From NCBI RefSeq assembly GCF_001890765.1, contig NZ_KV878783.1, positions 2,818,771 through 2,882,770 on the forward strand: DNA of 64,000 nucleotides, given 5' to 3'. Every line of letters starts with the position of its first letter. Position 1 is the stretch's first letter. A program made the position numbers and the translations under genes. Of the stretch, positions 19,264-27,519 are shown in pieces. This DNA comes from Spirulina major PCC 6313. Its GTDB lineage: Bacteria > Cyanobacteriota > Cyanobacteriia > Cyanobacteriales > Spirulinaceae. The notes beneath the pieces are model-generated. The model did no database searches. It had not been told where the DNA came from and saw only the letters and a list, made by a program, of their open reading frames with translations.

Positions 19264-19375
19264 CCCGCCAAGAACTGAAGTTCTTGGCTCATAGCGAAAA
19301 CCCGTTAAAACGGGTTCTGGGAGTGGGCTTTAGCCTACTTTGGCTATGAGCCGGGGATTTGAATCCCTGGCGGGT
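19263..19375. mobile_element. Nested-palindrome element (MITE-like), about 113 bases
   Basis: Outer inverted repeat ACCCGCCA / TGGCGGGT encloses a second pair GGCTCATAGC / GCTATGAGCC and three hairpins (GAACTGAAGTTC; ACCCGTTAAAACGGGT; GGGATTTGAATCCC). The layout resembles a cloverleaf. Similar highly structured repeats are scattered in many filamentous cyanobacteria. No ORF. It interrupts leader cassette copy 3. Confidence 0.75.
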
Positions 19376-19456
19376 TGGGTATTTCACGGTTAAGTTCACG
19401 CTGATAGATGTCCCCGCCGGTCTTGGTTTGTCGCTCATCGCAATATTTTTTCTGTC

Positions 19457-19528
19457 CAATTGCGAAAACGGGGGTTGAGCGTCCTGTAACTGGGTAAGGT
19501 TGTTTTGTGTGGAATGGGAGGATTGCAG
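19457..19528 (+). repeat. Leader cassette, copy 4
   Basis: The leader, almost base for base the same as copy 2, precedes the TPR-CHAT gene start; GGGAGG lies eight bases before ATG 19529. Confidence 0.75.
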
Positions 19529-19921
19529 ATGATGCGGTTATCAACAACGCTGTGGGGCGGTTTAGTGGCGGGGGTTTTGCTGGTGGGGTTGCCGGGTGGG
19601 GTGACGGGGTTGGATGGGGGGGCTGTGGCACAGACCATTGAAGATCGAAACGTGGAAGCGGCTCGTTTATGGGATGAGGGACATGAATATTTTCAAGCAG
19701 GTAATTACCAGTCTGCTCTTGAAAAACTGCAACAGGCTTACGCTATCTACGAAGAGATTGAAGATCTAGGTGGAATAATTAGCACTTCTTTACTAATGGG
19801 AGACGTTTTCATCGGTCTAGGCGAAACTGAACGAGCACGTAGCATTTTCCAAGGGCTGTTGGATTTTGCCATTGAGACAGATTTTGAACGATTGGAAGAA
19901 CAAGCACGACAAGGTTTACAA

Positions 19922-20195
19922 GTAAGGATTCAGGTAGCAGGGATGAGGGAAGGCATGGAGACTTGCTCAGGAGAAGCCGTCGCCATCAAAGCTTGTTTCA
20001 AGAAACTCAACACCGAACGCCCTTGAGTCCGACAAGTCTGAATCACACTCAGTAACCTTGCCGTCTGGGCAAAACCTGCCATCGAACGCGAGCCACCACA
20101 AACCTTACGCTTGGTTACAGCCAACCGCAACGAGCGTTCCGCACGATTATTATCCGGGGGAATTTCTGGATGGGACAGGAAATACCACCACTGAT
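19922..20195 (-). mobile_element. IS66-family remnant (transposase C-terminus)
   Basis: On the minus strand the frame 19930-20241 encodes PEIPPDNNRAERSLRLAVTK and SVIQTCRTQGRSVLSFL, the hallmark C-terminal part of IS66 transposases, with the catalytic Glu in NRAER. The plus-strand edge at 19922 starts GTAAGG, like IS66 ends. The 5' part of the transposase is gone: its frame runs straight into the IS1 element, and no IS66 sequence appears on the far side. Confidence 0.8.
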
Positions 20196-21047
20196 GGTAG
20201 TGCATTAGATTATTGTGGGGAAGGAGAGGATATCCTGCCAACTCCAGCGATGGTCAGTCAATCCTGCTCGTTGTGCCGCCGTGCTCTTGTAGCGACTGTG
20301 CTGCCAGATCCAGTTGAAATAACTCACCACTAAACGCACCGTCACCTTTGTCTGCTGCCACAGTTTGCCAAACTTGTTCTGTCGTCGATGCCACCTACCC
20401 GTCTGCTGCCTGATAATTCCATTGGTACGCTCCAACCGTTGCGTTTGGTCTTTGCCAATGTAGTGCTCAATTTCCAGCGGCAGTACCCGCTCATATCCTC
20501 CCCAGTTGTCACTATTCCATTGCTGGCAATGGGTCTTTCCCTCCGTGCTCACCACCAGTTCTTCAATCAGTTCATCGGTGTGTTTCCCCACTCGTGCTGT
20601 CAAGATTAACCCGCTCGAATCTGCCAAACTCATCGCAATCCAGCAATCGCCTACTTCAACTTCTTCGGGCAAGCATTGTTTGTTTTTTTTCACGAATGAC
20701 CACATCTCATCAGCACTCACGTCCTCCGTTTCCACGCCCTGCACTTGGTCGTTATGAACCAGCAAAGCTTTAGCACTGGCGGCACGAATAATACTGACCA
20801 CGGTGTTATAGGCTAATCCGCTGATGCGGCTGACTCCTCGCAAGCTAGTGCCTTCACTGTGGGCTTGAAGTACTTGCTCAATCTGCTCCGGAGTAACATG
20901 GCGATAGTAGTAGAGGGTGTCAAAACTCTCGGCAAAGGTTTGCTGGCAGTGAGGGCAGAAGTAGCGTTGATGACCATTGGGCATTTTGCCGTGTTTGTGG
21001 GTTTTGGGATGACCGCAGAGCCGACATTCCATAGTTTTAGTGCAGTG
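20195..21047 (-). mobile_element. IS1-family insertion sequence
   Basis: About 850 bases around an intact transposase. Candidate imperfect terminal inverted repeats are GTAGTGCATTAGA on the left and TTTAGTGCAGTGG on the right. Boundaries are approximate, and I could not identify a clean target duplication, which fits deletion of neighbouring IS66 and host DNA. Confidence 0.7.
20205..21032 (-). CDS. IS1-family transposase (single ORF)
   Basis: 275 residues. N-terminal zinc-binding part (CRLCGHPKTHKHG, YFCPHCQQTF), helix-turn-helix (SEGTSLRGVSRISGLAYNTV), then the DDE catalytic domain: Asp in SADEMWSFVKK, Asp in NSDNWGGYERVL, Glu in LERTNGIIRQ. Classical IS1 needs a -1 frameshift between two ORFs; this one is a single uninterrupted frame, as in one IS1 subgroup. 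Appears intact. Confidence 0.92.
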   Translation of the reverse strand: MECRLCGHPKTHKHGKMPNGHQRYFCPHCQQTFAESFDTLYYYRHVTPEQIEQVLQAHSEGTSLRGVSRISGLAYNTVVSIIRAASAKALLVHNDQVQGVETEDVSADEMWSFVKKNKQCLPEEVEVGDCWIAMSLADSSGLILTARVGKHTDELIEELVVSTEGKTHCQQWNSDNWGGYERVLPLEIEHYIGKDQTQRLERTNGIIRQQTGRWHRRQNKFGKLWQQTKVTVRLVVSYFNWIWQHSRYKSTAAQRAGLTDHRWSWQDILSFPTII

Positions 21048-22191
21048 GTAACGATTCCTCTACTTTACCAAACCCACATCATTTTGACGCACTACCGGCG
21101 CGATGAGGATTTACGCCTTGATGATTTGGTGCAATTTACCCGCGATTCTCTCGGTGTGCGTGGTCTGGACTTACGCACCCTGAATCGCCTCGTTGCTGCC
21201 GTCGATCGCGACCAATTTAAACGCAACCTCTACACCGAAGCCCAACTCCTGACCAAACTCCACGAAATCTTAATCGCACCCATCGCCGACCTCCTCCCCG
21301 AAAATCCCGAAGATCGCGTCGTCTTCCTCCCCCAAAGTTCCCTCTTCCTCGTCCCCTTCCCCGCCCTCATCGATGCCAACGGCGATTACCTGATCGAAAA
21401 TCATACGATTCTCACCGCCCCCTCCATCCAAACCCTCGAACTCACCCGCGACCAAAAGAACAAACCCAGCGGCCAAGGCGCACTCATCGTCGGCAACCCC
21501 ACCATGCCCAGCGTCGCCGCCGAATTTGGAGCCGAACCCCAACCTCTCACCCCACTCCCCGGAGCCGAACGGGAAGCCCTTGAAATTGCCAACCTCCTCA
21601 ACACCGACGCACTGATCGGTAACGAAGCCACCAAAGCCGCCACCGTTGCACAGATGCAAAATGCCGAAATCATTCACCTCGCCACCCATGGATTGCTGGA
21701 TGATATTCGCGGCATGGGAAGTGCGATCGCCCTCGCCCCCGACGCTAATTTTCAACCCGCCCCCGGCCAAACTAACGGCCTGCTCACCGCCGAAGAAATC
21801 TTCGACATGGACTTAAAAGCGGATTTAGTCGTGCTGTCCGCCTGCGATACCGGACGGGGGCGGATTACCGGGGATGGGGTGGTGGGGTTGTCGCGATCGT
21901 TTGTTTCCGCTGGAGTGCCCAGTATTTTGGTGTCCCTCTGGGCTGTACCTGATGCCCCCACCGCCGAACTGATGACCGAGTTTTATCGCCAGCGGGCGGC
22001 CACGGGGGACAATGCCCAAGCCCTGCGCCAAGCGATGTTACAAACGATGCGAACTCACCCCGACCCGCGCAACTGGGCGGCGTTTACCCTGATTGGCGAG
22101 GCAGATTGATCAGCTTGAAAATCAACAGGATCGGACACTTTGCGCCGAGTTGAGCCGTTTGCAACGTTGGGCGGAATTTTAGCGTGTGGAG

Positions 22192-23460
22192 TTAATGACG
22201 CGATCGCAGCAGTAGCGGCAAGACTTGCCAACTGAGGAATGCGGTGATCGTTCCGATAGCGAGACTCGCCACCAAAATCAGGAACAGCGCGATCGCCCAT
22301 CCCCCCAAATCCCCCGCCGATTGCGACACCAAAAGACGCGGCGCGAGCACAGAACTCGCCACCGGAGTCACCCCGATCCCCAGAGTCGCCGTCACCACAA
22401 CCCGCTCAATGTGATGCTGTCGATAGGACTGCTCCAGTTGTAGCATTCCCGTCATCACCCGCAGCGAATCTTCCAAAAGACGTAGGCCGGGGCTGAGTTG
22501 GTGGTAGTCCCGTTTCATCGGGCGGAGATAGCGACGAATCGCGAAATTTTTGAAGCGTTCTAAATATTGGGTGTCGGCTTGGCCGCCCAATTTGCTGATC
22601 AAACGGCAACGGTCTTGATAGCTTTCGAGATAACTTTCGATGGCATGGGTGTGGGTTTCAAACTCATTGAGGGCCTCCGCATATTGAGAGAGGAGCACCA
22701 GACTATGGCGTAGTAACTTCGCCAGGGGATCGAGGTGGAGTTGGGGCCGTTGTACCTGGAAATTCATCTGCTGGTTGATGCTGCGGATGTCTTGGTAGTA
22801 GCGGATGAGGTCGGTTTTCAGGGTGCGGGTGCGTTGGTGTGACCAGGTGGCGCGGTGACGATAGAGGCCGAGGGTGAGGAGGTGATGATAGAGTTTGTCG
22901 AGGCGTTTGAGGCTGGCGCGACAGTCGAAAATGCAGATGTAGAGGTGAAAGGGGTCGGGGCGATCGCAATCCGCCGAGCGCCACAGTTCAAAAAATGTCG
23001 CGTCTAAGATCCGACCTTGGCCAATTAAATCATCGGGCCAACTGGGCTGACCCGTGAGAGCAAGAGAATGATAACAGTCCTTCGCCACATAATCCGGATT
23101 TTGATCCTCATCAGCTAAACGACCCACCAACAGCCACGATCGCCCAAAGATACCGGGTTGCGCATCGGGGGCTTCGGTTTCGAGGAGATGGCTTTCGGTG
23201 AGGAGGCGTTGTTTGATGTCGAGATAGCAGTCAATGGATTTAGGGTGATACGTCCATTCAGCATCTTCGCTATCCATGCAATTAATTTGCAGGGCGTAGG
23301 CATCGCCGAAAATGCGCTGGTAGAGGTAGCCGTTTTGGGGCGGTTTGAGGCGTTTAGGTTGTTTGTCGCCAAGGTCTTCCCGCTCCGGACGGCGATCGCG
23401 CCCGCTATAGAGCAACAAATTCAACGCAGGATAAATTAACTGGGTGGAGTCATTATTCAT
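22192..23460 (-). CDS. Hypothetical protein with two C-terminal membrane helices
   Basis: 422 residues from ATG 23460; the ORF extends to 23688 but that stretch is not protein-like. The N-terminal half is soluble (RIFGDAYALQINC, FHLYICIFDC). A long helical region follows, then two hydrophobic segments at the C-terminus (GVTPVASSVLAPRLLV; WAIALFLILVASLAIG). This soluble-helical-two-TM plan recalls CorA-like proteins, but no GMN motif is visible, so I do not assign transport. Convergent with the broken CHAT gene. Confidence 0.65.
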   Translation of the reverse strand: MNNDSTQLIYPALNLLLYSGRDRRPEREDLGDKQPKRLKPPQNGYLYQRIFGDAYALQINCMDSEDAEWTYHPKSIDCYLDIKQRLLTESHLLETEAPDAQPGIFGRSWLLVGRLADEDQNPDYVAKDCYHSLALTGQPSWPDDLIGQGRILDATFFELWRSADCDRPDPFHLYICIFDCRASLKRLDKLYHHLLTLGLYRHRATWSHQRTRTLKTDLIRYYQDIRSINQQMNFQVQRPQLHLDPLAKLLRHSLVLLSQYAEALNEFETHTHAIESYLESYQDRCRLISKLGGQADTQYLERFKNFAIRRYLRPMKRDYHQLSPGLRLLEDSLRVMTGMLQLEQSYRQHHIERVVVTATLGIGVTPVASSVLAPRLLVSQSAGDLGGWAIALFLILVASLAIGTITAFLSWQVLPLLLRSRH

Positions 23461-23764
23461 GGCACGGGCGGGGGAGAAGACCGGAGCCAGCAAGTCAAAC
23501 TGACCCACATGACCTATTGCTTTCTTTCGGGAAAGGAATCTCTCCATCCGGAGGCTTGGGGCGCAGCGGCTGGGGGATGGATGCGATCGCTGTGATGGCC
23601 GCAGAAATTGGGGTGGTTTCACCATCGGGTTAGGGTTGCGGTCGATTTCGTCCTGTGGGAAAGGGCGCGATCGCATTTGCCTAACCACCTCAGATCAGCG
23701 ATCGGTTCTGGTTAGTCTCTCGCCCTAAAATTTCGGGCTATCCTGAGAGGTGATGAGTCTAAAC
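23461..23764. other. Intergenic region upstream of two divergent genes
   Basis: No supported gene. It should hold the promoters of the membrane protein (minus) and the STAND locus (plus). It has several CGATCG sites and a short AT-rich stretch near 23728, with no clear -35/-10 pair. Confidence 0.4.
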
Positions 23765-24196
23765 ATGAGCATGGTTGATCCAGTGACAGCGGGTATTGTC
23801 GTCGGCTTTTTGGCGGATAAGGTTTTGGGTACGGCGCTGGAGAAGTACACCGAGGGCGCGGTGGAAAAAATCAACGGGTTGTTGGGTAAGGTGTGGGACA
23901 AGTTACGCGGCAATCCGAAGGCGGAAATTGCATTACAGGCATTAGAACGGCAGGATTTATCGGTGAAGACTCGCCTAGAAACCTATTTGCTGGATGCGAT
24001 GGAGGATGATCCGGCGTTTAAGGATGAAATTGAAGCGTTGGTGGGCGAAATCGAATCCGGGAAGCGTCAATCTGCGGATGGTAATACGATGATTTTGTCG
24101 GGTCAGGGATCGAAGGGTGCGATCGGCAACAATAACCAAATTGCGGAGACGATTACTAACACAACCAATTACAACGGGGTCATGCCAGCGGATTGA
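23765..24196 (+). CDS. N-terminal effector-like segment of the STAND locus
   Basis: 143 residues from ATG 23765 (GTG 23750 and ATG 23753 also possible). Small hydrophobic/helical start (VDPVTAGIVVGFLADKVLG), helical acidic middle (ETYLLDAMEDDPAFKDEIEAL), then a Gly/Asn-rich linker (GSKGAIGNNNQIAETITNTT). Such a segment with an Asn-rich linker typically stands before NB-ARC or other effector modules. It ends at TGA 24194-24196, and the NB-ARC coding sequence continues in the same frame. It may be the N-terminus of one broken or read-through gene. Confidence 0.6.
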   Translation: MSMVDPVTAGIVVGFLADKVLGTALEKYTEGAVEKINGLLGKVWDKLRGNPKAEIALQALERQDLSVKTRLETYLLDAMEDDPAFKDEIEALVGEIESGKRQSADGNTMILSGQGSKGAIGNNNQIAETITNTTNYNGVMPAD

Positions 24197-24259
24197 CTGA
24201 AGTCGCCCGACGCTGATCGGGTTCCGAATCAATTACCTAAGAGTCATACCCGTGCGTTT

Positions 24260-26545
24260 GTGGGGCGCGATGATGAATTAGAAAATCTGCATCAACAGTT
24301 GCAGGCGTGCGATCGTGTGGCGATCTCGGCGGTGTCGGGGATGGGCGGTGTGGGCAAGACGGAGTTGGCGTTGCAATATGCCCAGGGAAAAACGGCAGCC
24401 TATCCAGCGGGGCGGGCTTGGTTTCGGGTGCGCGGTGGGGATTTGGGGGCGCAAATTTTGACGTTTGGGCGGGTGCAGTTGGGCTTGGAGCCACCGGATG
24501 AGTTGGATGATGTGGCGGCACAGGTGCAATGGGTCTGGGCACGGTGGCGACCACCGACGGGGGCGGCGCTGTTGGTGTTGGATGATGTGAGTGATTATGA
24601 GGAGATTCGGGCGTTTTTACCCCAGGATGTCCGGTTTAAGGTGGTTTGCACGACCCGCTTACAAACGCTCTCGTTAGGGTTTGAGCCGTTGCCGTTGCAG
24701 GTGTTGGATTTGGAAGATGCGCTGGATTTGTTGCGGTCTTTGGTGGGGGCGAGTCGTATTGATGCTGACTTGGCGGCAGCCAGCGCGATCTGTGAATGGT
24801 TGGGGCGGTTGCCGTTGGGGTTGGAGTTGGTGGGGCAATATCTCCATGAGCGCAGCAGTTTGAGCCTGGCGAAGATGTTGGAGCGGTTGCAAAACAAGCG
24901 GCTGGAGCAGAAGGCTTTACAGGGGCCAACCTATGAAACCACTGCCGAGCAAGGGGTGCGGGATGCGTTTGAGTTGACCTGGCAAGACTTAACCCCAGAA
25001 GCGCAGACGGTGGCTTGTGTGTTGAGCGTTTTTGCGTTGGCTCCGATCCCTTGGGCTTTGGTGGAGATGAGTTTGAGTGATTGGGATGAGGAGGATTTAG
25101 AGGATGTGCGCGATGGGGTGTTAGTGAAGCAGAGCTTAGTGCAAGTAAACACTGAAGAAACCTATCAACTACATCCATTAATCAGAGAGTTCTTACGCAC
25201 TAAGACAAAAGTATTATTTTGTGATTCAATTCTAAATACAAAAATTAGACTTTTGCGTAATGTTATCCTAACTAAACCTCTAATAAAGAAATGGCTTGAA
25301 AATCTTTCATGTCTGAAATGGGATGCAGAAGATGAAATTGATTTTGACAATATGCCTGACATCGATATAGGCAAGAACATTTTGTCAAGTTATGAAGGCT
25401 ATAGCGAGCTGCTGGCTCCATTGTCAAATAGCTTTTTTTGTACAAAAATTCTTTCTCAAAATATGAAGCTTGGGGTATTATCTTATCAAAAAAATAATTT
25501 TAGAAAACTGCTAACAGCTTTCCTTGAAAATCGGCAAGATTCCACAGAAAAAATCACAATAATTCCCCATAAGTTTAATGCACTGGAAACTCTCTTTGAA
25601 GAAACATTCAAAGATCAAAAGAGACATCCTCTTTATAAAGAATTCTATACTTATAAGTGGTGTAGATATAAAATAGAAACTATCAATCCAAATGTTTTAT
25701 TTTGGTGCAGCTACGCACATTCAGACTTTGTGAATGATTTAACAGAGCTAGTTTTTGATGTTAGGCTGCCTACTAGAGATCCAAATTTAGTTTTCGACTC
25801 TGCATGGTGTGCTGCTATGTACCTGTGCAGAGGAAACCATTTTAATTGGTTTTCTTTTAGAAAATATGTTCAAGAAATACCCATCTCGGATATAAAAAAT
25901 TCTTTGGAAAGTATAAACTCACAAAGATTTTCTATCCCAATGAAATATTGCATAGAAAACCTAAAAAACTACACTCAAATGGACAAAATTGATTGCTTGA
26001 ATTTGCCCAAAGAAATTTCTCGGTTTCGTGAGAGAAATTTTCCCGATAAATATACAATTTTGAACTATGTAAATTATGTTTATGGAGAAGCATTAAAAAG
26101 TTACAATCGCATTGTCTCCGAGCTATTTAGTGGCTTTTCCACTGAGCTTTTAGATAATTCTATATTTTCATGTAATCTTGTTGGAATCATAGTACCTCCA
26201 AAAACACAAAAAGATTCTATTGAAATTAAGTATTATGTGGAAATAAATAATACTTGTAGTTATCCGACAGCAAATTTCTCTTTGAGTGAAGATGGTGAAT
26301 TTGAAGATAAGCCTCGCTACGAAGCTGCAAGAAAAGCATATTCATATTCCAGGGTAAAAAAATCACTATCAGGCTTTAGCTACTCTCAAAAACAAACGCC
26401 TTTCAGCACAAGCTGGTTGGGTAACTATCCGATTACTGGCTTAGTTTACAAGTGGCTAATTGATGAACTCTCTAAATCAAATTGGATACAACCACACAAA
26501 ACAAACCTCCAGAAATATGCAAGCTTTCCCTGTTGGAATCCCTAA
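24260..26545 (+). CDS. STAND ATPase (NB-ARC) with AT-rich C-terminal domain
   Basis: 761 residues counted from GTG 24260, but this codon is the Val of the conserved FVGRDDEL start of the ATPase. The same frame is open back to TGA 24194 with no ATG, GTG or TTG before it, so the true N-terminus is probably the upstream segment. NB-ARC motifs: Walker A GMGGVGKTELA, Walker B ALLVLDDVSD, a CTTR sensor-like motif, GLPLGLEL-type RLPLGLELVGQYL, winged helix ending YQLHPLIREFLR (about residue 310). The remaining 440 or so residues match no repeat I recognise and are coded by markedly AT-rich DNA. STAND proteins oligomerise on sensing a ligand and trigger an effector, in several bacterial anti-phage systems. 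Confidence 0.75.
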   Translation: MGRDDELENLHQQLQACDRVAISAVSGMGGVGKTELALQYAQGKTAAYPAGRAWFRVRGGDLGAQILTFGRVQLGLEPPDELDDVAAQVQWVWARWRPPTGAALLVLDDVSDYEEIRAFLPQDVRFKVVCTTRLQTLSLGFEPLPLQVLDLEDALDLLRSLVGASRIDADLAAASAICEWLGRLPLGLELVGQYLHERSSLSLAKMLERLQNKRLEQKALQGPTYETTAEQGVRDAFELTWQDLTPEAQTVACVLSVFALAPIPWALVEMSLSDWDEEDLEDVRDGVLVKQSLVQVNTEETYQLHPLIREFLRTKTKVLFCDSILNTKIRLLRNVILTKPLIKKWLENLSCLKWDAEDEIDFDNMPDIDIGKNILSSYEGYSELLAPLSNSFFCTKILSQNMKLGVLSYQKNNFRKLLTAFLENRQDSTEKITIIPHKFNALETLFEETFKDQKRHPLYKEFYTYKWCRYKIETINPNVLFWCSYAHSDFVNDLTELVFDVRLPTRDPNLVFDSAWCAAMYLCRGNHFNWFSFRKYVQEIPISDIKNSLESINSQRFSIPMKYCIENLKNYTQMDKIDCLNLPKEISRFRERNFPDKYTILNYVNYVYGEALKSYNRIVSELFSGFSTELLDNSIFSCNLVGIIVPPKTQKDSIEIKYYVEINNTCSYPTANFSLSEDGEFEDKPRYEAARKAYSYSRVKKSLSGFSYSQKQTPFSTSWLGNYPITGLVYKWLIDELSKSNWIQPHKTNLQKYASFPCWNP

Positions 26546-26553
26546 CTGTGGCG

Positions 26554-26606
26554 TTTAAAGCGATCGCCCCCTCACCCAAAACCTCCGACCACAAATCCGC
26601 GATAAT
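26554..26606. repeat. Direct repeat flanking the MazF cassette, left copy
   Basis: Runs from TTAAAGCGATCGCCCCCTC to CAAATCCGCGATAAT. An imperfect copy lies at 27223-27272 in the same orientation, on the other side of the antitoxin-MazF pair. Confidence 0.65.
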
Positions 26607-26628
26607 CCCCCCCAACCCTAACCCCACC

Positions 26629-26859
26629 ATGAACCTCTCCCCCACCGCCCGCGAAATCCAAGCCAAACTCTCCCAACTCAGCCTCAGTGAGCAAACCTGG
26701 CTCATGGAATACCTTGCCCAACAGATTCGCCAAACCCTCACCCCCCAGCCCGACTGGACAGACGACCTCACCGTTATGGCCGCCGACCCCCAAATCCAAG
26801 CCGAACTCGCCGCCATCGATGCAGAATTTGCCCCTACAGAAATGGATGGGCTGGCATAG
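26629..26859 (+). CDS. Antitoxin of a MazF/PemK module
   Basis: 76 residues from ATG 26629. Helical N-terminus (SPTAREIQAKLSQLSLSEQTWLMEYLAQQIR), then an acidic tail (ADPQIQAELAAIDAEFAPTE), the usual layout of small addiction-module antitoxins in cyanobacteria. Two bases separate it from the toxin start. The toxin partner carries most of the weight for this call. Confidence 0.75.
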   Translation: MNLSPTAREIQAKLSQLSLSEQTWLMEYLAQQIRQTLTPQPDWTDDLTVMAADPQIQAELAAIDAEFAPTEMDGLA

Positions 26860-26861
26860 CG

Positions 26862-27209
26862 ATGAGCATCAAACGAGGTGAAATCTACTTTGTTAACTTG
26901 AATCCCACCCAAGGACGTGAGCAAGCAGGCAATCGTCCTGTTTTGGTCTTGTCCATCAACACGATCAATAATCTCCCACTGGTGATCACAGTCATTGTGG
27001 GAACCAAAGGCGAGAACATCAAGCAAAACTTTCCGACCAATGTTCGAGTCACATCAGAAGAAAGCGGCTTACCGATTGAAACCGTTTTTCTGGGCTTCCA
27101 AGTCCGTTCTTTGGATCGCAAACGATTTCCAGCACAAGCCGCAGGACGATTATCAGCGAACAAAATGCAAGACGTTGAAACCGCTGTGAGGTATTGTCTT
27201 GGGATCTGA
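26862..27209 (+). CDS. MazF/PemK-family mRNA interferase toxin
   Basis: 115 residues. MazF signature start KRGEIYFVNLNPTQGREQAGNRPVLVLS, with the Arg/Gln contacts for RNA, and a C-terminal VRSLDRKRF segment like the family's (Q)VRTIDKxR. It cuts mRNA at short specific sequences when not bound by the antitoxin. Intact. Flanked by direct repeats, as if the pair moved as one cassette. Confidence 0.92.
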   Translation: MSIKRGEIYFVNLNPTQGREQAGNRPVLVLSINTINNLPLVITVIVGTKGENIKQNFPTNVRVTSEESGLPIETVFLGFQVRSLDRKRFPAQAAGRLSANKMQDVETAVRYCLGI

Positions 27210-27222
27210 AAACGCCCACCGC

Positions 27223-27272
27223 CTTAACGATCGCTCCCTCACCCAAAGCCTGCGATCGCAAATCTGCGATCA
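27223..27272. repeat. Direct repeat flanking the MazF cassette, right copy
   Basis: TTAACGATCGCTCCCTC to CAAATCTGCGATCAT matches the left copy at 26554 with about eight changes and a two-base gap. Confidence 0.65.
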
Positions 27273-27291
27273 TGAGGCTCGAAATTGAGAG

Positions 27292-27519
27292 CTACAACAA
27301 CTCCAAAAACTGCTCCACCTCGATCTGAGCCTGCTTCAAAATCTTTGCCAAGGTTGAACGTTTCACGGGCTTGTGAGCCGGAACCGTGATCTTCAAGGTT
27401 TCCTGCGGTAGCGTTTTCTCTAACCGAATGTGACTCCCCTTCTGTCGCACCACACGCCAACCATCCCGCTTTAAAGCCGCGATGATTTTTGAGTACGACA
27501 AGCTAGGAACCTTGCTCAT
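27292..27519 (-). CDS. hicA: HicA-family toxin
   Basis: 75 residues, double-stranded-RNA-binding-like fold. Conserved segments IIAALKRDGWRVVRQKGSHIRL and ITVPAHKPVKRSTLAKILKQA are hallmarks of HicA, with the catalytic His in GSHIRL. It degrades mRNA when free. Starts four bases before the end of the upstream antitoxin gene, so translation is coupled. Confidence 0.92.
   Translation of the reverse strand: MSKVPSLSYSKIIAALKRDGWRVVRQKGSHIRLEKTLPQETLKITVPAHKPVKRSTLAKILKQAQIEVEQFLELL

Larger units (their letters stand above)
19529..22109 (+). pseudogene. Secreted TPR-CHAT protease gene, split by IS66 and IS1 sequence
   Basis: The N-terminal part (19529-19921) encodes a signal peptide ending at VAQTIEDR and TPR-like repeats (AGNYQSALEKLQQAYAIY; IGLGETERARSIFQGLLD). 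Foreign DNA begins at 19922. The C-terminal part resumes at about 21048 and runs to 22109 as a CHAT (caspase-like) domain: FLPQSSLFLVPFPALID, catalytic His in IIHLATHG (near 21687) and Cys in LSACDTGRG (near 21843), then VSLWAVPDAPTAELM. CHAT proteases cut target proteins; TPR-CHAT proteins are abundant in filamentous cyanobacteria. The C-terminal half is still open, as a fusion with transposase antisense DNA, but unlikely to be expressed properly. That both halves come from one gene is inferred from the usual architecture. Confidence 0.75.

Noticed and set aside
19263-19375. Palindromic cluster as a CRISPR repeat or tRNA-like gene
   Set aside because: Single nested structure with no regular spacers, and the arms do not fit tRNA consensus (no T-loop TTCRA in the right place).
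20859-21047. First 63 codons of the open frame leading into the CHAT domain as a genuine N-terminus
   Set aside because: These codons are antisense to the IS1 transposase, so they are not part of the original protein.
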